In this document: positions 54,805 to 63,077 of the stretch, piece by piece
How the letters are laid out: each line of letters begins with the position of its first letter
How positions within the stretch are numbered: the stretch's first letter is position 1
Source of the DNA: Methylopila turkensis
GTDB taxonomy: Bacteria > Pseudomonadota > Alphaproteobacteria > Rhizobiales > Methylopilaceae
Reading direction: 5' to 3'
Length of the DNA: 64,000 nucleotides
NCBI RefSeq assembly: GCF_027922325.1
Contig: NZ_BSFL01000003.1
Coordinates: 496,001 to 560,000 of the forward strand
The notes under the pieces: model-generated
What the model was told of the DNA's origin: nothing
Databases searched by the model: none
Seen by the model: the letters and a program-made list of their open reading frames with translations, nothing else
Position numbers and translations under genes: made by a program

Positions 54805-55062
54805 TCACTTGCCAGCCTTGACCGCCTTCTTCGCGTCAGCGACGGCGTCGAGGCACTCGTCATACTCCTTCTCGCCCTTCTCGCGCTCGGCCACGCGCAG
54901 CGCCGTCTTCAGCTTGTCGGCGACGGGCTGGGCGGGCCCCTTGGCCTGCTCGGCCTTGATCATCGCGATTCCGGCGTCGCATTCCGCCGCGTCGTCGGCC
55001 CTGGCCCCAGCGGCGCCGGCCGCCAGAACCGCGGCCGCCAGAACCCATGCTCTCGTCTTCAC
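54805..55062 (-). CDS. Small secreted protein with two cysteines
   Basis: The 85-residue protein starts with GTG at 55062, with GGGAGG seven bases upstream, and has a signal peptide (AWVLAAAVLAAGAAGARA). The mature helical protein has two cysteines (AAECDAG and YDECLDAV) that could form a disulfide, and a lysine-rich tail (KKAVKAGK). It is encoded upstream of the histidine kinase. The function is not recognised; it may be a periplasmic accessory or signal protein for the kinase. Confidence 0.75.
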   Translation of the reverse strand: MKTRAWVLAAAVLAAGAAGARADDAAECDAGIAMIKAEQAKGPAQPVADKLKTALRVAEREKGEKEYDECLDAVADAKKAVKAGK

Positions 55063-55112
55063 TGCGCTTCCTCCCTTTTTTCGCCCGGCGCTTTCCCGCG
55101 CCTTGTCGGCTG

Positions 55113-55544
55113 TCACTTGACCTTGAACGTCCCCGTCATGCCGCGCTGTTCGAGCCCGTCGATCCACCATTTGAAATTGCCCGGACGGATGACGACGAAC
55201 TCGATCCGGATCGCGCCCTCGTCGTCCCACTCGAGATGATGGGGCGTTCCGGGGCCGTGAATCTCCAGATGGTTGATGACGATCTGGTTGATCCAGATGT
55301 GCCGGAACAATTCGGGCGAGAAGAACTTGTATTCCTTGCCGCCGTTCGAGACGATGTCGAGCTGGTACGACTTTCCGGCCTCGAGCTCGTAGTCTTTCTG
55401 GCTCACAGCGTAGTCGTTGCCGTCCTTGTCGCCCAGCACCAGGTCCGGCAAGGTGGTGCGGTTCTTGGCGAGGTCGACGGCCGCGGAGGGCGTCGCGGCG
55501 AAGGCGAGGAAAGCCGCCGCAAGGGCCGCCGATGGCTTGATCAT
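55113..55544 (-). CDS. Secreted cupredoxin-like protein without cysteine
   Basis: The 143-residue protein has a signal peptide (KPSAALAAAFLAFAATPSAA). The mature beta-sandwich resembles a cupredoxin: YELEAGKSYQLDIVSNGG, GPGTPHHLEW with two histidines, and a C-terminal GNFKWWIDGLEQRGMTGTFKV in which the axial-type Met follows the place where a Cys would normally sit. There is no cysteine, so a blue-copper site is not possible. GGAGG precedes the ATG at 55544. It is the first gene of the minus-strand operon leading to the two-component system. Confidence 0.72.
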   Translation of the reverse strand: MIKPSAALAAAFLAFAATPSAAVDLAKNRTTLPDLVLGDKDGNDYAVSQKDYELEAGKSYQLDIVSNGGKEYKFFSPELFRHIWINQIVINHLEIHGPGTPHHLEWDDEGAIRIEFVVIRPGNFKWWIDGLEQRGMTGTFKVK

Positions 55545-55877
55545 GATGTCCTCCACTTCGGACGTCCGTGGACCGGACGCTTCCAGGTTTGGCCGGATGA
55601 ACCCCTTGCGGGCCAGGCTCTTGATGTCGTCAACGTCGCCAACGCTCTGGCGGAAGCAAGACGCGGCGGCGACCTAGAGCGCACGGAGCTGAGGCCGCGC
55701 GCGACAGGACGCCGCCCGGACGCGGGCCGTCCCGCAGCGGCATCTCTCGTCTTGACCTATACGAAGGTCGCACGCGGCGATCACCCCATCTCGTCTTGCC
55801 ACGCGACAGTAATGACGCGATCGATTTGCGTCTACGCTTTTGAATATTATTCTTTTCTTATAAAGGTTTACTAAGGC
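55545..55877. other. Gene-free stretch between the cupredoxin-like gene and the 71-residue protein gene
   Basis: I see no convincing gene here. The stretch should hold the promoter of the minus-strand operon starting at 55544. The part around 55840-55875 is strongly A/T-rich (TTTTGAATATTATTC and TTATAAAGG) and differs from its surroundings. A short dyad, GTCCG-TGGAC-CGGAC-like, lies near 55564. Confidence 0.6.
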
Positions 55878-56093
55878 TCAGCGCCGCTGGTCGAGCGCCG
55901 CCGCGCGGCTCGCCGGCCCGCAGGTCCAGCGCGTCACCTGCCATTCCGGGTTGCTTTCCGTCCATTCGACGATCGCGGGCACGGCGCTCGCCATGCACAG
56001 GCGCGGGTCGGTTCGCTCGACGGTCATGGCGACGTGCTCTTCGCGGCAGGTCTGGGGCGACGCGGCGAGACACACCAGCAGAACGAGATCCAT
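55878..56093 (-). CDS. Small conserved-looking hypothetical protein
   Basis: The 71-residue protein starts MDLVLLVCLAASPQTCREEH, with three more features: RLCMASAVPAIVEWT, WQVTRWTCGP and four cysteines in total. GAGGAGACTGCG lies just upstream of the ATG at 56093. The cysteine-and-tryptophan pattern (CMxxxxPxIxxW...WxVxxWxCGP) is common in small rhizobial proteins of unknown function. It may be exported with the short hydrophobic N terminus as signal or anchor. Confidence 0.72.
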   Translation of the reverse strand: MDLVLLVCLAASPQTCREEHVAMTVERTDPRLCMASAVPAIVEWTESNPEWQVTRWTCGPASRAAALDQRR

Positions 56094-56461
56094 CGCAGTC
56101 TCCTCATGCGACTGGCGACGCGTCCGGCGCGGACTCGCCGGGCGCGTCCGATAGCGCAAAGGATACGCTTATTATTTTGCGTCGCAATATCGTAATGTTG
56201 CATTGCGGTGACGCCATGGGGACGAAATCGCGGGCTTCAACCGCGTCATTATGAACCCGAAATCGCCTGAAACCCGCCGGAAGAAGCTCTTGCCGTCCGC
56301 GTACGGTCCCGACTAGTGTGCGCGCCGCATGCCCCTGCATGGCGCTATCGGGTCAACCGGTTCGGCTCCCACCGAACGCAGACGCAAAGATAGCCTAGGG
56401 CATCGGTCGGCGCGCTTGATCGGGCGCCGGCGACACCATGGCTTAACCTGGGAGGATGCTT
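56094..56461. other. Regulatory region between the small protein gene and fae
   Basis: This 368-bp divergent region carries no gene I can support. It is A/T-rich near 56150-56200, with TTATTATTTTGCG and a near-palindrome TTGCG-T-CGCAA at 56177-56187. The promoter of fae must lie here; the long leader suggests regulation. Exact -35/-10 boxes are not assigned. Confidence 0.6.
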
Positions 56462-56974
56462 ATGGCGAAGATCACCAAGACCCTGATCGGCGAGTCGCTC
56501 GTCGGCGACGGCAACGAAGTCGCTCACATCGACCTCATCATCGGACCGCGCGGCTCGACCGCGGAGTCCGCGTTCGTGAACGCGCTCACCAACAACAAGG
56601 ACGGCTTCACCTCGCTCCTCGCGGTGGTGACCCCGAACCTGCTCGCGAAGCCGAACACGATCCTGTTCAACAAGGTCACCATCAAGGACGCCCGTCAGGC
56701 CGTCCAGATGTTCGGCCCGGCGCAGTACGGCGTCGCGAAGGCTGTCGTCGACAGCGTCGCGGAAGGCGTGATCCCCGAGGACGAAGCCGACGACCTGTTC
56801 ATTTCGGTCGGCGTGTTCATCCACTGGGAAGCGGCGGACGACGCCAAGATCCAGCAGTACAACTACGAAGCGACCAAGGAAGCCCTCAAGCGCGCCGTCG
56901 ACGGCGAGCCGAAGGCCAAGGACGTGGTCGCCCAGGCCGCGACCGCGAAGCACCCCTTCGCCGCGAACGCGTAG
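56462..56974 (+). CDS. fae: Formaldehyde-activating enzyme
   Basis: The 170-residue enzyme condenses formaldehyde with tetrahydromethanopterin, the entry step of the H4MPT-linked formaldehyde oxidation pathway. Highly conserved segments are visible: [19 protein letters not shown] with the catalytic His, [37 protein letters not shown] split by a turn, [15 protein letters not shown] and the terminal HPFAANA. GGAGG six bases upstream selects ATG 56462 over ATG 56456. It is monocistronic with its own terminator. It is the clearest methylotrophy marker of the window. Confidence 0.97.
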   Translation: MAKITKTLIGESLVGDGNEVAHIDLIIGPRGSTAESAFVNALTNNKDGFTSLLAVVTPNLLAKPNTILFNKVTIKDARQAVQMFGPAQYGVAKAVVDSVAEGVIPEDEADDLFISVGVFIHWEAADDAKIQQYNYEATKEALKRAVDGEPKAKDVVAQAATAKHPFAANA

Positions 56975-57072
56975 AGCGGAAACCACCCTGGACAGAACCC
57001 GCCTGCAGCAAAGCCTCCAGGCCTGCTCCAGCGGTTGGCCGCTCTGTTGACTGGTAAGTAGAACGGACGGCG

Positions 57073-57107
57073 ACGGCTCGAAGCGCAAGCTTCGGGCCGT
57101 TTCCATT
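57073..57107 (+). terminator. Rho-independent terminator after fae
   Basis: There are 12-bp arms (57073-57084 with 57089-57100), a GCAA loop and a following TTCCATTTTC tract, about 100 bp after the fae stop. Confidence 0.8.
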
Positions 57108-57119
57108 TTCAGCCCGCGC

Positions 57120-58112
57120 TCAAAGGGCGATCGAGACGCCCGCGCGCTTCCGCTCGGCGAGCAGTCCGAGATAGGCCTGCGCCAGCGCGCAGCCGGCGAG
57201 CGCGGTGATCCCGGCGTGGTCGTAGGGCGGCGAGACCTCGACGATATCGAAGCCCTTCAGGTCGAGCGCGCCGAGACGACGCAGGCACGAGATCGCGAAG
57301 GCCGACGACACGCCGCCCGGCACCGGCGTGCCCGTGCCCGGCGCGAAAGCCGGGTCGAGGCAGTCGATGTCGAACGAGACATAGACCGGCGTGTCCTCCA
57401 CATGGCCGAGGATGCGGCTCGCGACCGCGAGCGGCCCCATCTCCCCCGCCAGCAGCCCGTCGACGATCGCGATGCCGTAATCCTGCGGCGCATGGGTGCG
57501 GATGCCGACCTGCATCGAGCGTTCCGGGACGATCAGGCCGTCGCGCACGGCGCGGGTGATCATCGTGCCGTGGTCGATGCGGCGGCCGTCGTCGTCCCAG
57601 GTGTCCTGATGGGCGTCGAACTGGACCAGCGCGACCGGGCGGCCGAGCCGCGCCACCAGCGCCTTCAGCACGGGATAGGTCAGGAAGTGGTCGCCGCCGA
57701 GCGTCACGAGATGGGCGCCGGTCGCAAGGCGCTTCGCCGCCTGGGCTTCGATCGCGTCCGGCATGAGCTCGACGCGGCCGTAGTCGAGTGAGCAGTCGCC
57801 TGTGTCGGCCACCGCCATGTCGGCGAAGATGTCGAATCCGAAGGGATAGGCGGGGTCGCCCACGTTCACGGTCGAGGCCTCCCGGATCGCCCGCGGCCCA
57901 AAGCGCGTGCCCGGCCGGTTGGAGACCGAGGTGTCGAGCGGCACGCCCCAGACCGCGACGTCAAACCCTTCCGCCGAGCGTGCGTAGGGGCGGCGCAGGA
58001 AGGAGACCGCGCCGGCGTAGTTCGCCTCGATCGACTCGCCGTAGCGGCGGGAGGCGTCGAGCGCGTCGTCGACCGGTCGGGGATGGAGGGGATCGGACGT
58101 GGTCTGTGCCAT
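57120..58112 (-). CDS. Agmatinase-family ureohydrolase
   Basis: The 330-residue arginase-fold enzyme has the Mn-binding motifs TLGGDHFLTYP, VQFDAHQDTWDD and VSFDIDCLDPAFAPGTGTPVPGG. It would hydrolyse agmatine to putrescine and urea, or a related guanidino compound; the sequence does not decide between them. The ATG at 58112 (MAQTTSDPLHP) is used; the longer frame to 59117 is antisense to other genes. It faces fae tail-to-tail. Confidence 0.9.
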   Translation of the reverse strand: MAQTTSDPLHPRPVDDALDASRRYGESIEANYAGAVSFLRRPYARSAEGFDVAVWGVPLDTSVSNRPGTRFGPRAIREASTVNVGDPAYPFGFDIFADMAVADTGDCSLDYGRVELMPDAIEAQAAKRLATGAHLVTLGGDHFLTYPVLKALVARLGRPVALVQFDAHQDTWDDDGRRIDHGTMITRAVRDGLIVPERSMQVGIRTHAPQDYGIAIVDGLLAGEMGPLAVASRILGHVEDTPVYVSFDIDCLDPAFAPGTGTPVPGGVSSAFAISCLRRLGALDLKGFDIVEVSPPYDHAGITALAGCALAQAYLGLLAERKRAGVSIAL

Positions 58113-58199
58113 GCGCTCTGCCGTAACAGGGGCCGCCGGAACGCGCCAATGCCGCCTGAGCGACGTCGTTCCATGGGCCGGGAACTGGGAGAACGCATT

Positions 58200-58706
58200 A
58201 TGAAAGGTCTCGCCCACGCCGTCGCTGCGTTTCTGGCGTTCGCGCTTCCGGCCCCCGCAGCGGCCGAGGAGGAGCAGGCCGGCGGCTGGCTGCTGCGCTC
58301 GGAGACGTCGGCGTCGGACGGCCGGACGCTGGTGATCGCGACGCAGCGCGCGGTCGGCGCCGCGGGCTCCGAGCCGACCTACCTGACGGTGCGGTGCATC
58401 GCCGGGCGCACCGAGTTCTTCGCCGGCACGGCGGGCGACTGGGGTACGCCGCGTCGTCCCTTGAAGGTGTCCTGGCGGGTGGGACGAGACCTCGAGGGCG
58501 AAAGCTCGTGGGACGTCTCCACCAACGGCAAGGCCGCCTTTTTGAGCGGCGACGTTCCAGCCTTCCTCCGCAGCCTGCCCGAAGACGCCGCACTGACGAT
58601 CGGCGTGGTCGACCCAAGCGGACAACGGCAGGAGACCGCCTTCCCGCTCGCTGGCCTTTCCGCCGTTCGGGCGCGGACGGCGGCCGCCTGCGGCTGGACA
58701 CCCTGA
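58200..58706 (+). CDS. Hypothetical secreted protein
   Basis: The 168-residue protein has a signal peptide (LAHAVAAFLAFALPAPAAA). The mature domain, SDGRTLVIATQRAVGAAGS, YLTVRCIAGRTEFFAGTAG and the C-terminal RTAAACGWTP, carries a Cys pair that could form a disulfide. It resembles small periplasmic proteins of rhizobia with a single beta-domain. The ATG at 58200 has GGGAG about ten bases upstream. The function is unknown. Confidence 0.75.
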   Translation: MKGLAHAVAAFLAFALPAPAAAEEEQAGGWLLRSETSASDGRTLVIATQRAVGAAGSEPTYLTVRCIAGRTEFFAGTAGDWGTPRRPLKVSWRVGRDLEGESSWDVSTNGKAAFLSGDVPAFLRSLPEDAALTIGVVDPSGQRQETAFPLAGLSAVRARTAAACGWTP

Positions 58707-58721
58707 CGACGACCCAAAACG

Positions 58722-58752
58722 AAAAAGGCGGACCCGAAGGCCCGCCTTTCCG
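58722..58752. terminator. Bidirectional terminator between the secreted-protein gene and rpsI
   Basis: The hairpin AAAGGCGG (58724-58731) pairs with CCGCCTTT (58742-58749), with A-rich and T-rich flanks. It lies between convergent genes. Confidence 0.7.
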
Positions 58753-58780
58753 CAATTCCGTGACCTGAAAGGTCCGGCGA

Positions 58781-59260
58781 TCAGCGCTTGGAGAACTGGA
58801 AGCTCCGACGCGCCTTGGCGCGGCCGTACTTCTTGCGCTCGACCACGCGGCTGTCGCGGGTGAGGAAGCCGCCCTTCTTGAGGGCGCCGCGCAGCTCCGG
58901 CTCGAAGTAGGTGAGCGCCTTCGACAGGCCGTGGCGCACCGCGCCGGCCTGGCCGGAGAGGCCGCCGCCGGCGACCGTGACGGTCACGTCGTACTGGCCC
59001 TTGCGGTTCACCACGTCGAGCGGCTGCTGCAGGATCATGCGCAGCACCGGACGGGCGAAGTAGACCTCGAGCGCGCGCTTGTTGATCTCGATGCGGCCGG
59101 AGCCGGGACGGATCCACACGCGGGCGACCGCGTCCTTGCGCTTGCCGGTGGCGTAGGCGCGACCGTACTGGTCGACCTTCTTCTCGTGCTTCGGCGCGTC
59201 CGGGGCGACGGCGTTGATCGCGCCGCCGAGGTCGCTGAGCGACTGGATGTTCTCGGCCAT
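58781..59260 (-). CDS. rpsI: 30S ribosomal protein S9
   Basis: The 159-residue protein has the alphaproteobacterial N-terminal extension and the S9 core [54 protein letters not shown] and the basic tail RRSFQFSKR that reaches the ribosomal P site. It is two bases downstream of rplM, the standard pair. Confidence 0.97.
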   Translation of the reverse strand: MAENIQSLSDLGGAINAVAPDAPKHEKKVDQYGRAYATGKRKDAVARVWIRPGSGRIEINKRALEVYFARPVLRMILQQPLDVVNRKGQYDVTVTVAGGGLSGQAGAVRHGLSKALTYFEPELRGALKKGGFLTRDSRVVERKKYGRAKARRSFQFSKR

Positions 59261-59262
59261 GA

Positions 59263-59742
59263 TCAGGCGCTCCGGCTGTTCTTGCGGTTCAGGGCCGCGA
59301 CGTTGAGCGCCGTCGGCTGCTGGGCTTCGTGCGGGTGGCTCTCGCCGGCGTAGACGCGGAGGTTGCCGAGCTGCTTGCGCCCGAGGGGCCCGCGCGGAAG
59401 CATGCGCTCCACCGCCTTCTCGACGACGCGCTCCGGGAACCGGCCGTCGAGGATCTGGTGCGCCTTGCGCTCCTTGATGCCGCCGGGATAGCCGGTGTGC
59501 CAGTAGTAGGTCTTGTCCTGACGCTTCTTGCCGGTGAAGGCCACTTCGGAAGCGTTGATGACGATGACGTTGTCGCCATCATCGACATGAGGGGTGAAGG
59601 TCGGCTTGTGCTTGCCGCGAAGACGGAGCGCGATCAGAGACGCAAGCCGGCCGACGACCAGGCCCTTGGCGTCGATCACGACCCACTTCTTCTCGACCTC
59701 GGCCGGCTTGGCCACATAGGAGCGGGCCAGTTGGGGGCGCAT
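59263..59742 (-). CDS. rplM: 50S ribosomal protein L13
   Basis: The 159-residue protein has [40 protein letters not shown] (split across the loop), [10 protein letters not shown] and [21 protein letters not shown]. It is the first gene of rplM-rpsI. The start at 59742 is the first ATG; the family N terminus varies slightly. Confidence 0.97.
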   Translation of the reverse strand: MRPQLARSYVAKPAEVEKKWVVIDAKGLVVGRLASLIALRLRGKHKPTFTPHVDDGDNVIVINASEVAFTGKKRQDKTYYWHTGYPGGIKERKAHQILDGRFPERVVEKAVERMLPRGPLGRKQLGNLRVYAGESHPHEAQQPTALNVAALNRKNSRSA

Positions 59743-59935
59743 GGGGTCTGCCTCGATTGAAAACGACAGCGCGCGGAGACGGGCTCCGCGCGACGGAGTG
59801 GTTGATACTCATTGCGGCCCAGAAAATCAACACCACACTGGTTTGTAAACCTGAGCAAAATCAAAAGGTTATAAAAAAGGTATTATAGAACCCCTATCGT
59901 AAGCGGCTGAAATCCTGAAAGCGCGGGTCCCGTCC
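59743..59935 (-). promoter_or_regulatory. Upstream region of rplM
   Basis: This A/T-rich 193-bp gap contains a TATAAT hexamer on the minus strand (59882-59887) and an A/T-rich stretch between it and rplM. If it is the -10 box, the leader is about 130-140 nt long. No consensus -35 is clear. Confidence 0.45.
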
Positions 59936-60388
59936 CTACCCTTTCGGCGGGATCGAATAGGTGGCGACCACATGCGCCACCGGGTCCGCGTCGCGCGAGA
60001 ACAGCTCGGCCTCGCCCACCGCCAGCGTGCGCCCGATCTTCAGGAAGCGGCATTCGGCGATCATGTCATGCGGCTCCGGGCGGCGGAGGAAGTTGATGGA
60101 CAGGTTCGTCGTGACGGCGAGCTTCACGGGGCCGATCGCGCCGAGCAGCGCGACGTAAAGACCGACGTCGGCGAGCGCCATCATTGACGGGCCTGAGACG
60201 GTGCCGCCCGGGCGCAGCCGCCGCTCGTCCACCAGCAGCCGCGCCCGGCAGGAGCCGTGGCCGACGGCTTCGAACACGAAGCCGCCATCCTCTGGAATTT
60301 GAGGGAACTCCGCCGCAAGGAACGCCGCCACGTCGTCGAGCGTCATGCGCGGAGTGAGATCGTGAGCCTTGCGTGGCATTTCCGTCAT
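59936..60388 (-). CDS. PaaI-family thioesterase (hotdog fold)
   Basis: The 150-residue protein has the hotdog central segment RPGGTVSGPSMMALADVGLYVAL and LSINFLRRPEPHDMIAECRFLKIGRTLAVGEAEL (split by a turn), as in acyl-CoA thioesterases of the PaaI group. It ends VVATYSIPPKG. It starts at ATG 60388; 60379 is an alternative. It is likely to hydrolyse an acyl-CoA of unknown type. Confidence 0.87.
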   Translation of the reverse strand: MTEMPRKAHDLTPRMTLDDVAAFLAAEFPQIPEDGGFVFEAVGHGSCRARLLVDERRLRPGGTVSGPSMMALADVGLYVALLGAIGPVKLAVTTNLSINFLRRPEPHDMIAECRFLKIGRTLAVGEAELFSRDADPVAHVVATYSIPPKG

Positions 60389-60535
60389 GGCAGCGTCCCG
60401 ATTGTGCGGTCATAGTCCCGAATCGAAGGTGCCTGCCCGCATGTCGGGCGCGGGCGACCTCCGTCCGGGCGACACAGCCCTAGCGGGGTCCATGCGCAAG
60501 ACCAAGGAGGCGAACGTCGTCTTCTGGAGGACTAC

Positions 60536-61225
60536 ATGCTTTCAGCTCCCTCGCGCCGCGCCCTGAGCGCGCTCGCCGTCGCGCTGCTCGCGGTCGCCGC
60601 GCCGGCGGCGTTGGCCACCTCCGCCGTCGCGCAGGACCAGTCCGCGCCTGCGCCGGACAGCGAAGCGAATCCCGCCGAGATCGAACCGAAGCAGATCAAG
60701 CTGACGCCGGCGCTGGTGGAGGCTTTCCTCGCGGCCTGGCCGGAGTTCGAGACGCTTCGCGAAAAGCTGACGGCCCAGACGCCGGCCGCCAAGGCGCAGG
60801 AGAGCAACCCGAAGGACGCGCCCGAGAGCGACGAGGCCGAGGTCGGCGAAGCCGAGGACCCGGTCGGCGCCCTCGCCGGCTACCTCGACAAGCCCGAGGC
60901 CAAGGCCGAGATCGACGCGGTGCTGAAGAAGCACAATTTCGCGACCTATTCCGACTGGGCCGACACCGCGCAGTCCGTGCTGCTCGCCTTCGGCGCGAGC
61001 GATCCGGAAGGCGGCGAGACCGACCTCGCCTCCGAGAAGCGCAAGGTGCAGACCGAGATCGAGAACGATGGCGCGCTGTCCGACGAGGAGAAGCAGGCGG
61101 CGCTGAAGGACCTCGACGAGCAGTTCGCGGCGCTCGAGAGCTTCCAGCCGCTGCCGGGGAACGTCGACGTGGTGAAGCCCTACGTCGACAAGGTCAAGGC
61201 GCTGTTCGGCGAAGACCAGAACTGA
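60536..61225 (+). CDS. Hypothetical acidic secreted protein
   Basis: The 229-residue protein has a signal peptide (LSALAVALLAVAAPAALA). A low-complexity, acidic Ala/Glu/Pro-rich region (about residues 35-105) is followed by a helical C-terminal domain (LKKHNFATYSDWADTAQSVL, VDVVKPYVDKVKALFG). GGAGG lies five bases before the ATG at 60536. The function is not recognised; it looks like a periplasmic or secreted protein. Confidence 0.72.
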   Translation: MLSAPSRRALSALAVALLAVAAPAALATSAVAQDQSAPAPDSEANPAEIEPKQIKLTPALVEAFLAAWPEFETLREKLTAQTPAAKAQESNPKDAPESDEAEVGEAEDPVGALAGYLDKPEAKAEIDAVLKKHNFATYSDWADTAQSVLLAFGASDPEGGETDLASEKRKVQTEIENDGALSDEEKQAALKDLDEQFAALESFQPLPGNVDVVKPYVDKVKALFGEDQN

Positions 61226-61415
61226 GCGACCGGTCGCGACGCCTTCCGATGTGACTTTGCGGCTTCCGCCGGAGCCCGCATGGGCACCGCCGACGGCCAG
61301 GCCGGCGGGCTTCGGCGCAAACCGGCATTTCATCCGCGCACCGGCTCTCGTGCGGCTTCGCCCTGGCGGCGCCTGTCCCGGAAGCCTAGATCGCTCGTCC
61401 TGAAGAGGAGCGATC

Positions 61416-62477
61416 ATGACGAACACAGCCCTGGTGGTCGGCGCGAGCGGCGTCGTCGGCGCCGCGACGGCCGAGGTCCTATCCGAGGCGGGATGGCCGG
61501 TGCTGGGCCTCGCCCGGCGTCCCGCCACGCAGCCGGGCGTCACCGCTCTCGCGGGCGACCTGCTCGATCCGTCGTCGCTGCGTGAGGCGCTGGCCGGCGC
61601 CGCTCCCACCCATGTCTTCATCGCCACCTGGCTCCGCCAGGAGACCGAGGCGGAGAACATCCGCGTCAACGCCGCGATGGTGCGGAACCTGCTCGACGCT
61701 TTGCGTCCGTTGGGGTCGGTGCGCCACGTGGCGCTGGTCACGGGCCTGAAGCATTACCTCGGACCGTTCGAGAACTACGGCAAAGGGACCCTCCCCCAGA
61801 CCCCGTTCCGCGAGGAGCAGGGGCGGCTCGACGTCGAGAACTTCTATTACGCGCAGGAGGACGAGGTCTTCGCCGCCGCCGCCCGCGACGGCTTCGCCTG
61901 GAGCGTCCACCGCCCGCACACGATCATCGGACAGGCCGTCGGAAACGCCATGAACATGGGCACCACGCTCGCGGTCTACGCCTCGATCTGCAAGGCGACG
62001 GGGCGGCCGTTCCGGTTCCCCGGAAGCGAGACGCAATGGCGCAGCCTCACCGACATGACCGACGCGCGCCTGCTCGCCCGCCACATGCTGTGGGCGACCG
62101 AGACGCCCGCCGCCGCGAACGAGGACTTCAACGTCGTGAACGGCGACGTCTTCCGCTGGAGCTGGATGTGGGAGCGCATCGCGGCGTGGTTCGAGCTCGA
62201 AGCCGCGCCGTTCGACGGCGTGGTGCGGCCGCTGGAGGAGCAGATGGCGGACGACGCGGTCGTCTGGCGCGACATCGCCGCGCGGAGCGGTCTCGCGGAG
62301 CCCGACCTCGGGCGGCTGGTCTCGCCATGGCACACCGACGCCGACCTCGGCCGCCCCATCGAGGTCGTCACCGACATGTCGAAGAGCCGCCGCCTTGGCT
62401 TTTCCCTCTATCAGCCGACCGACGACGCCTTCTACGCGCTGTTCGAGCGGCTGCGCAGCGACCGGCTCATTCCGTAA
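61416..62477 (+). CDS. SDR-family oxidoreductase of the PRISE (progesterone 5-beta-reductase-like) type
   Basis: The 353-residue Rossmann enzyme has VVGASGVVGAATAEVL near the N terminus and the active-site YYAQEDEVF with the PRISE-type Tyr. SVHRPHTIIGQAVGNAMNMG and a long C-terminal substrate domain follow. Similar bacterial enzymes reduce enones or keto groups with NADPH. GAGGAG precedes the start at 61416. The substrate is unknown. Confidence 0.87.
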   Translation: MTNTALVVGASGVVGAATAEVLSEAGWPVLGLARRPATQPGVTALAGDLLDPSSLREALAGAAPTHVFIATWLRQETEAENIRVNAAMVRNLLDALRPLGSVRHVALVTGLKHYLGPFENYGKGTLPQTPFREEQGRLDVENFYYAQEDEVFAAAARDGFAWSVHRPHTIIGQAVGNAMNMGTTLAVYASICKATGRPFRFPGSETQWRSLTDMTDARLLARHMLWATETPAAANEDFNVVNGDVFRWSWMWERIAAWFELEAAPFDGVVRPLEEQMADDAVVWRDIAARSGLAEPDLGRLVSPWHTDADLGRPIEVVTDMSKSRRLGFSLYQPTDDAFYALFERLRSDRLIP

Positions 62478-62578
62478 GGGCGCCAGGAGCGCGGCGTGCT
62501 GTTCCGGCGCGTCGCGCTCCCGAATGCGTCGGCGCCGTGGGGGCTGCGCGGCGCGCGCGGGCGCCTTAAGTTTTGGGC

Positions 62579-63025
62579 ATGACCCAGACCTCGCCCGACG
62601 CCATCCGCCAGATCCTCAGCTCCGTCCGCACCATCGCGGTGGTCGGGGCGAGCCCCAATCCCTCGCGCGACAGCCACATCGTCGCCGCCTTCCTCGCCGC
62701 CCGCGGCTACCGCGTGTTTCCGGTCAATCCCGGCCACGGCGGCAAGGAGATCGCGGGCCTCATGACCTACGCCTCGCTCGCTGAGGTTCCGGAGCCGATC
62801 GACATGGTCGACGTGTTCCGCGCCTCCGAGCACGTGCCGGCGGTGCTGGAGGAGACGCTCGCGCTGGCCAACAGGCCTGGCGTGTTCTGGACCCAGCTCG
62901 GCGTCCGGGACGACGCCTCGGCGGCGCGCGCCGAAGCCGCAGGCCTCGCGGTGGTGATGGACCGCTGCCCCAAGATCGAGATCGCGGAGCTCGGCCTGCC
63001 GCGGCGGTCGCCGGAGCCCGGTTGA
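62579..63025 (+). CDS. CoA-binding protein (YccU-type)
   Basis: The 148-residue single-domain protein has the CoA-binding Rossmann motif IAVVGASPNPSRDSHIVAAFL, YRVFPVNPGHGG and IDMVDVFRASEHVP, as in the N-terminal domain of succinyl-CoA synthetase alpha and in YccU. ATG 62579 is used; 62573 is an in-frame TTG. No partner is seen. It sits directly upstream of the sulfhydrylase gene. Confidence 0.88.
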   Translation: MTQTSPDAIRQILSSVRTIAVVGASPNPSRDSHIVAAFLAARGYRVFPVNPGHGGKEIAGLMTYASLAEVPEPIDMVDVFRASEHVPAVLEETLALANRPGVFWTQLGVRDDASAARAEAAGLAVVMDRCPKIEIAELGLPRRSPEPG

Positions 63026-63077
63026 CGAGGGTTCATTCTACCAGAATGATGGATTAACCTCGCGTCACCGAAATTGA

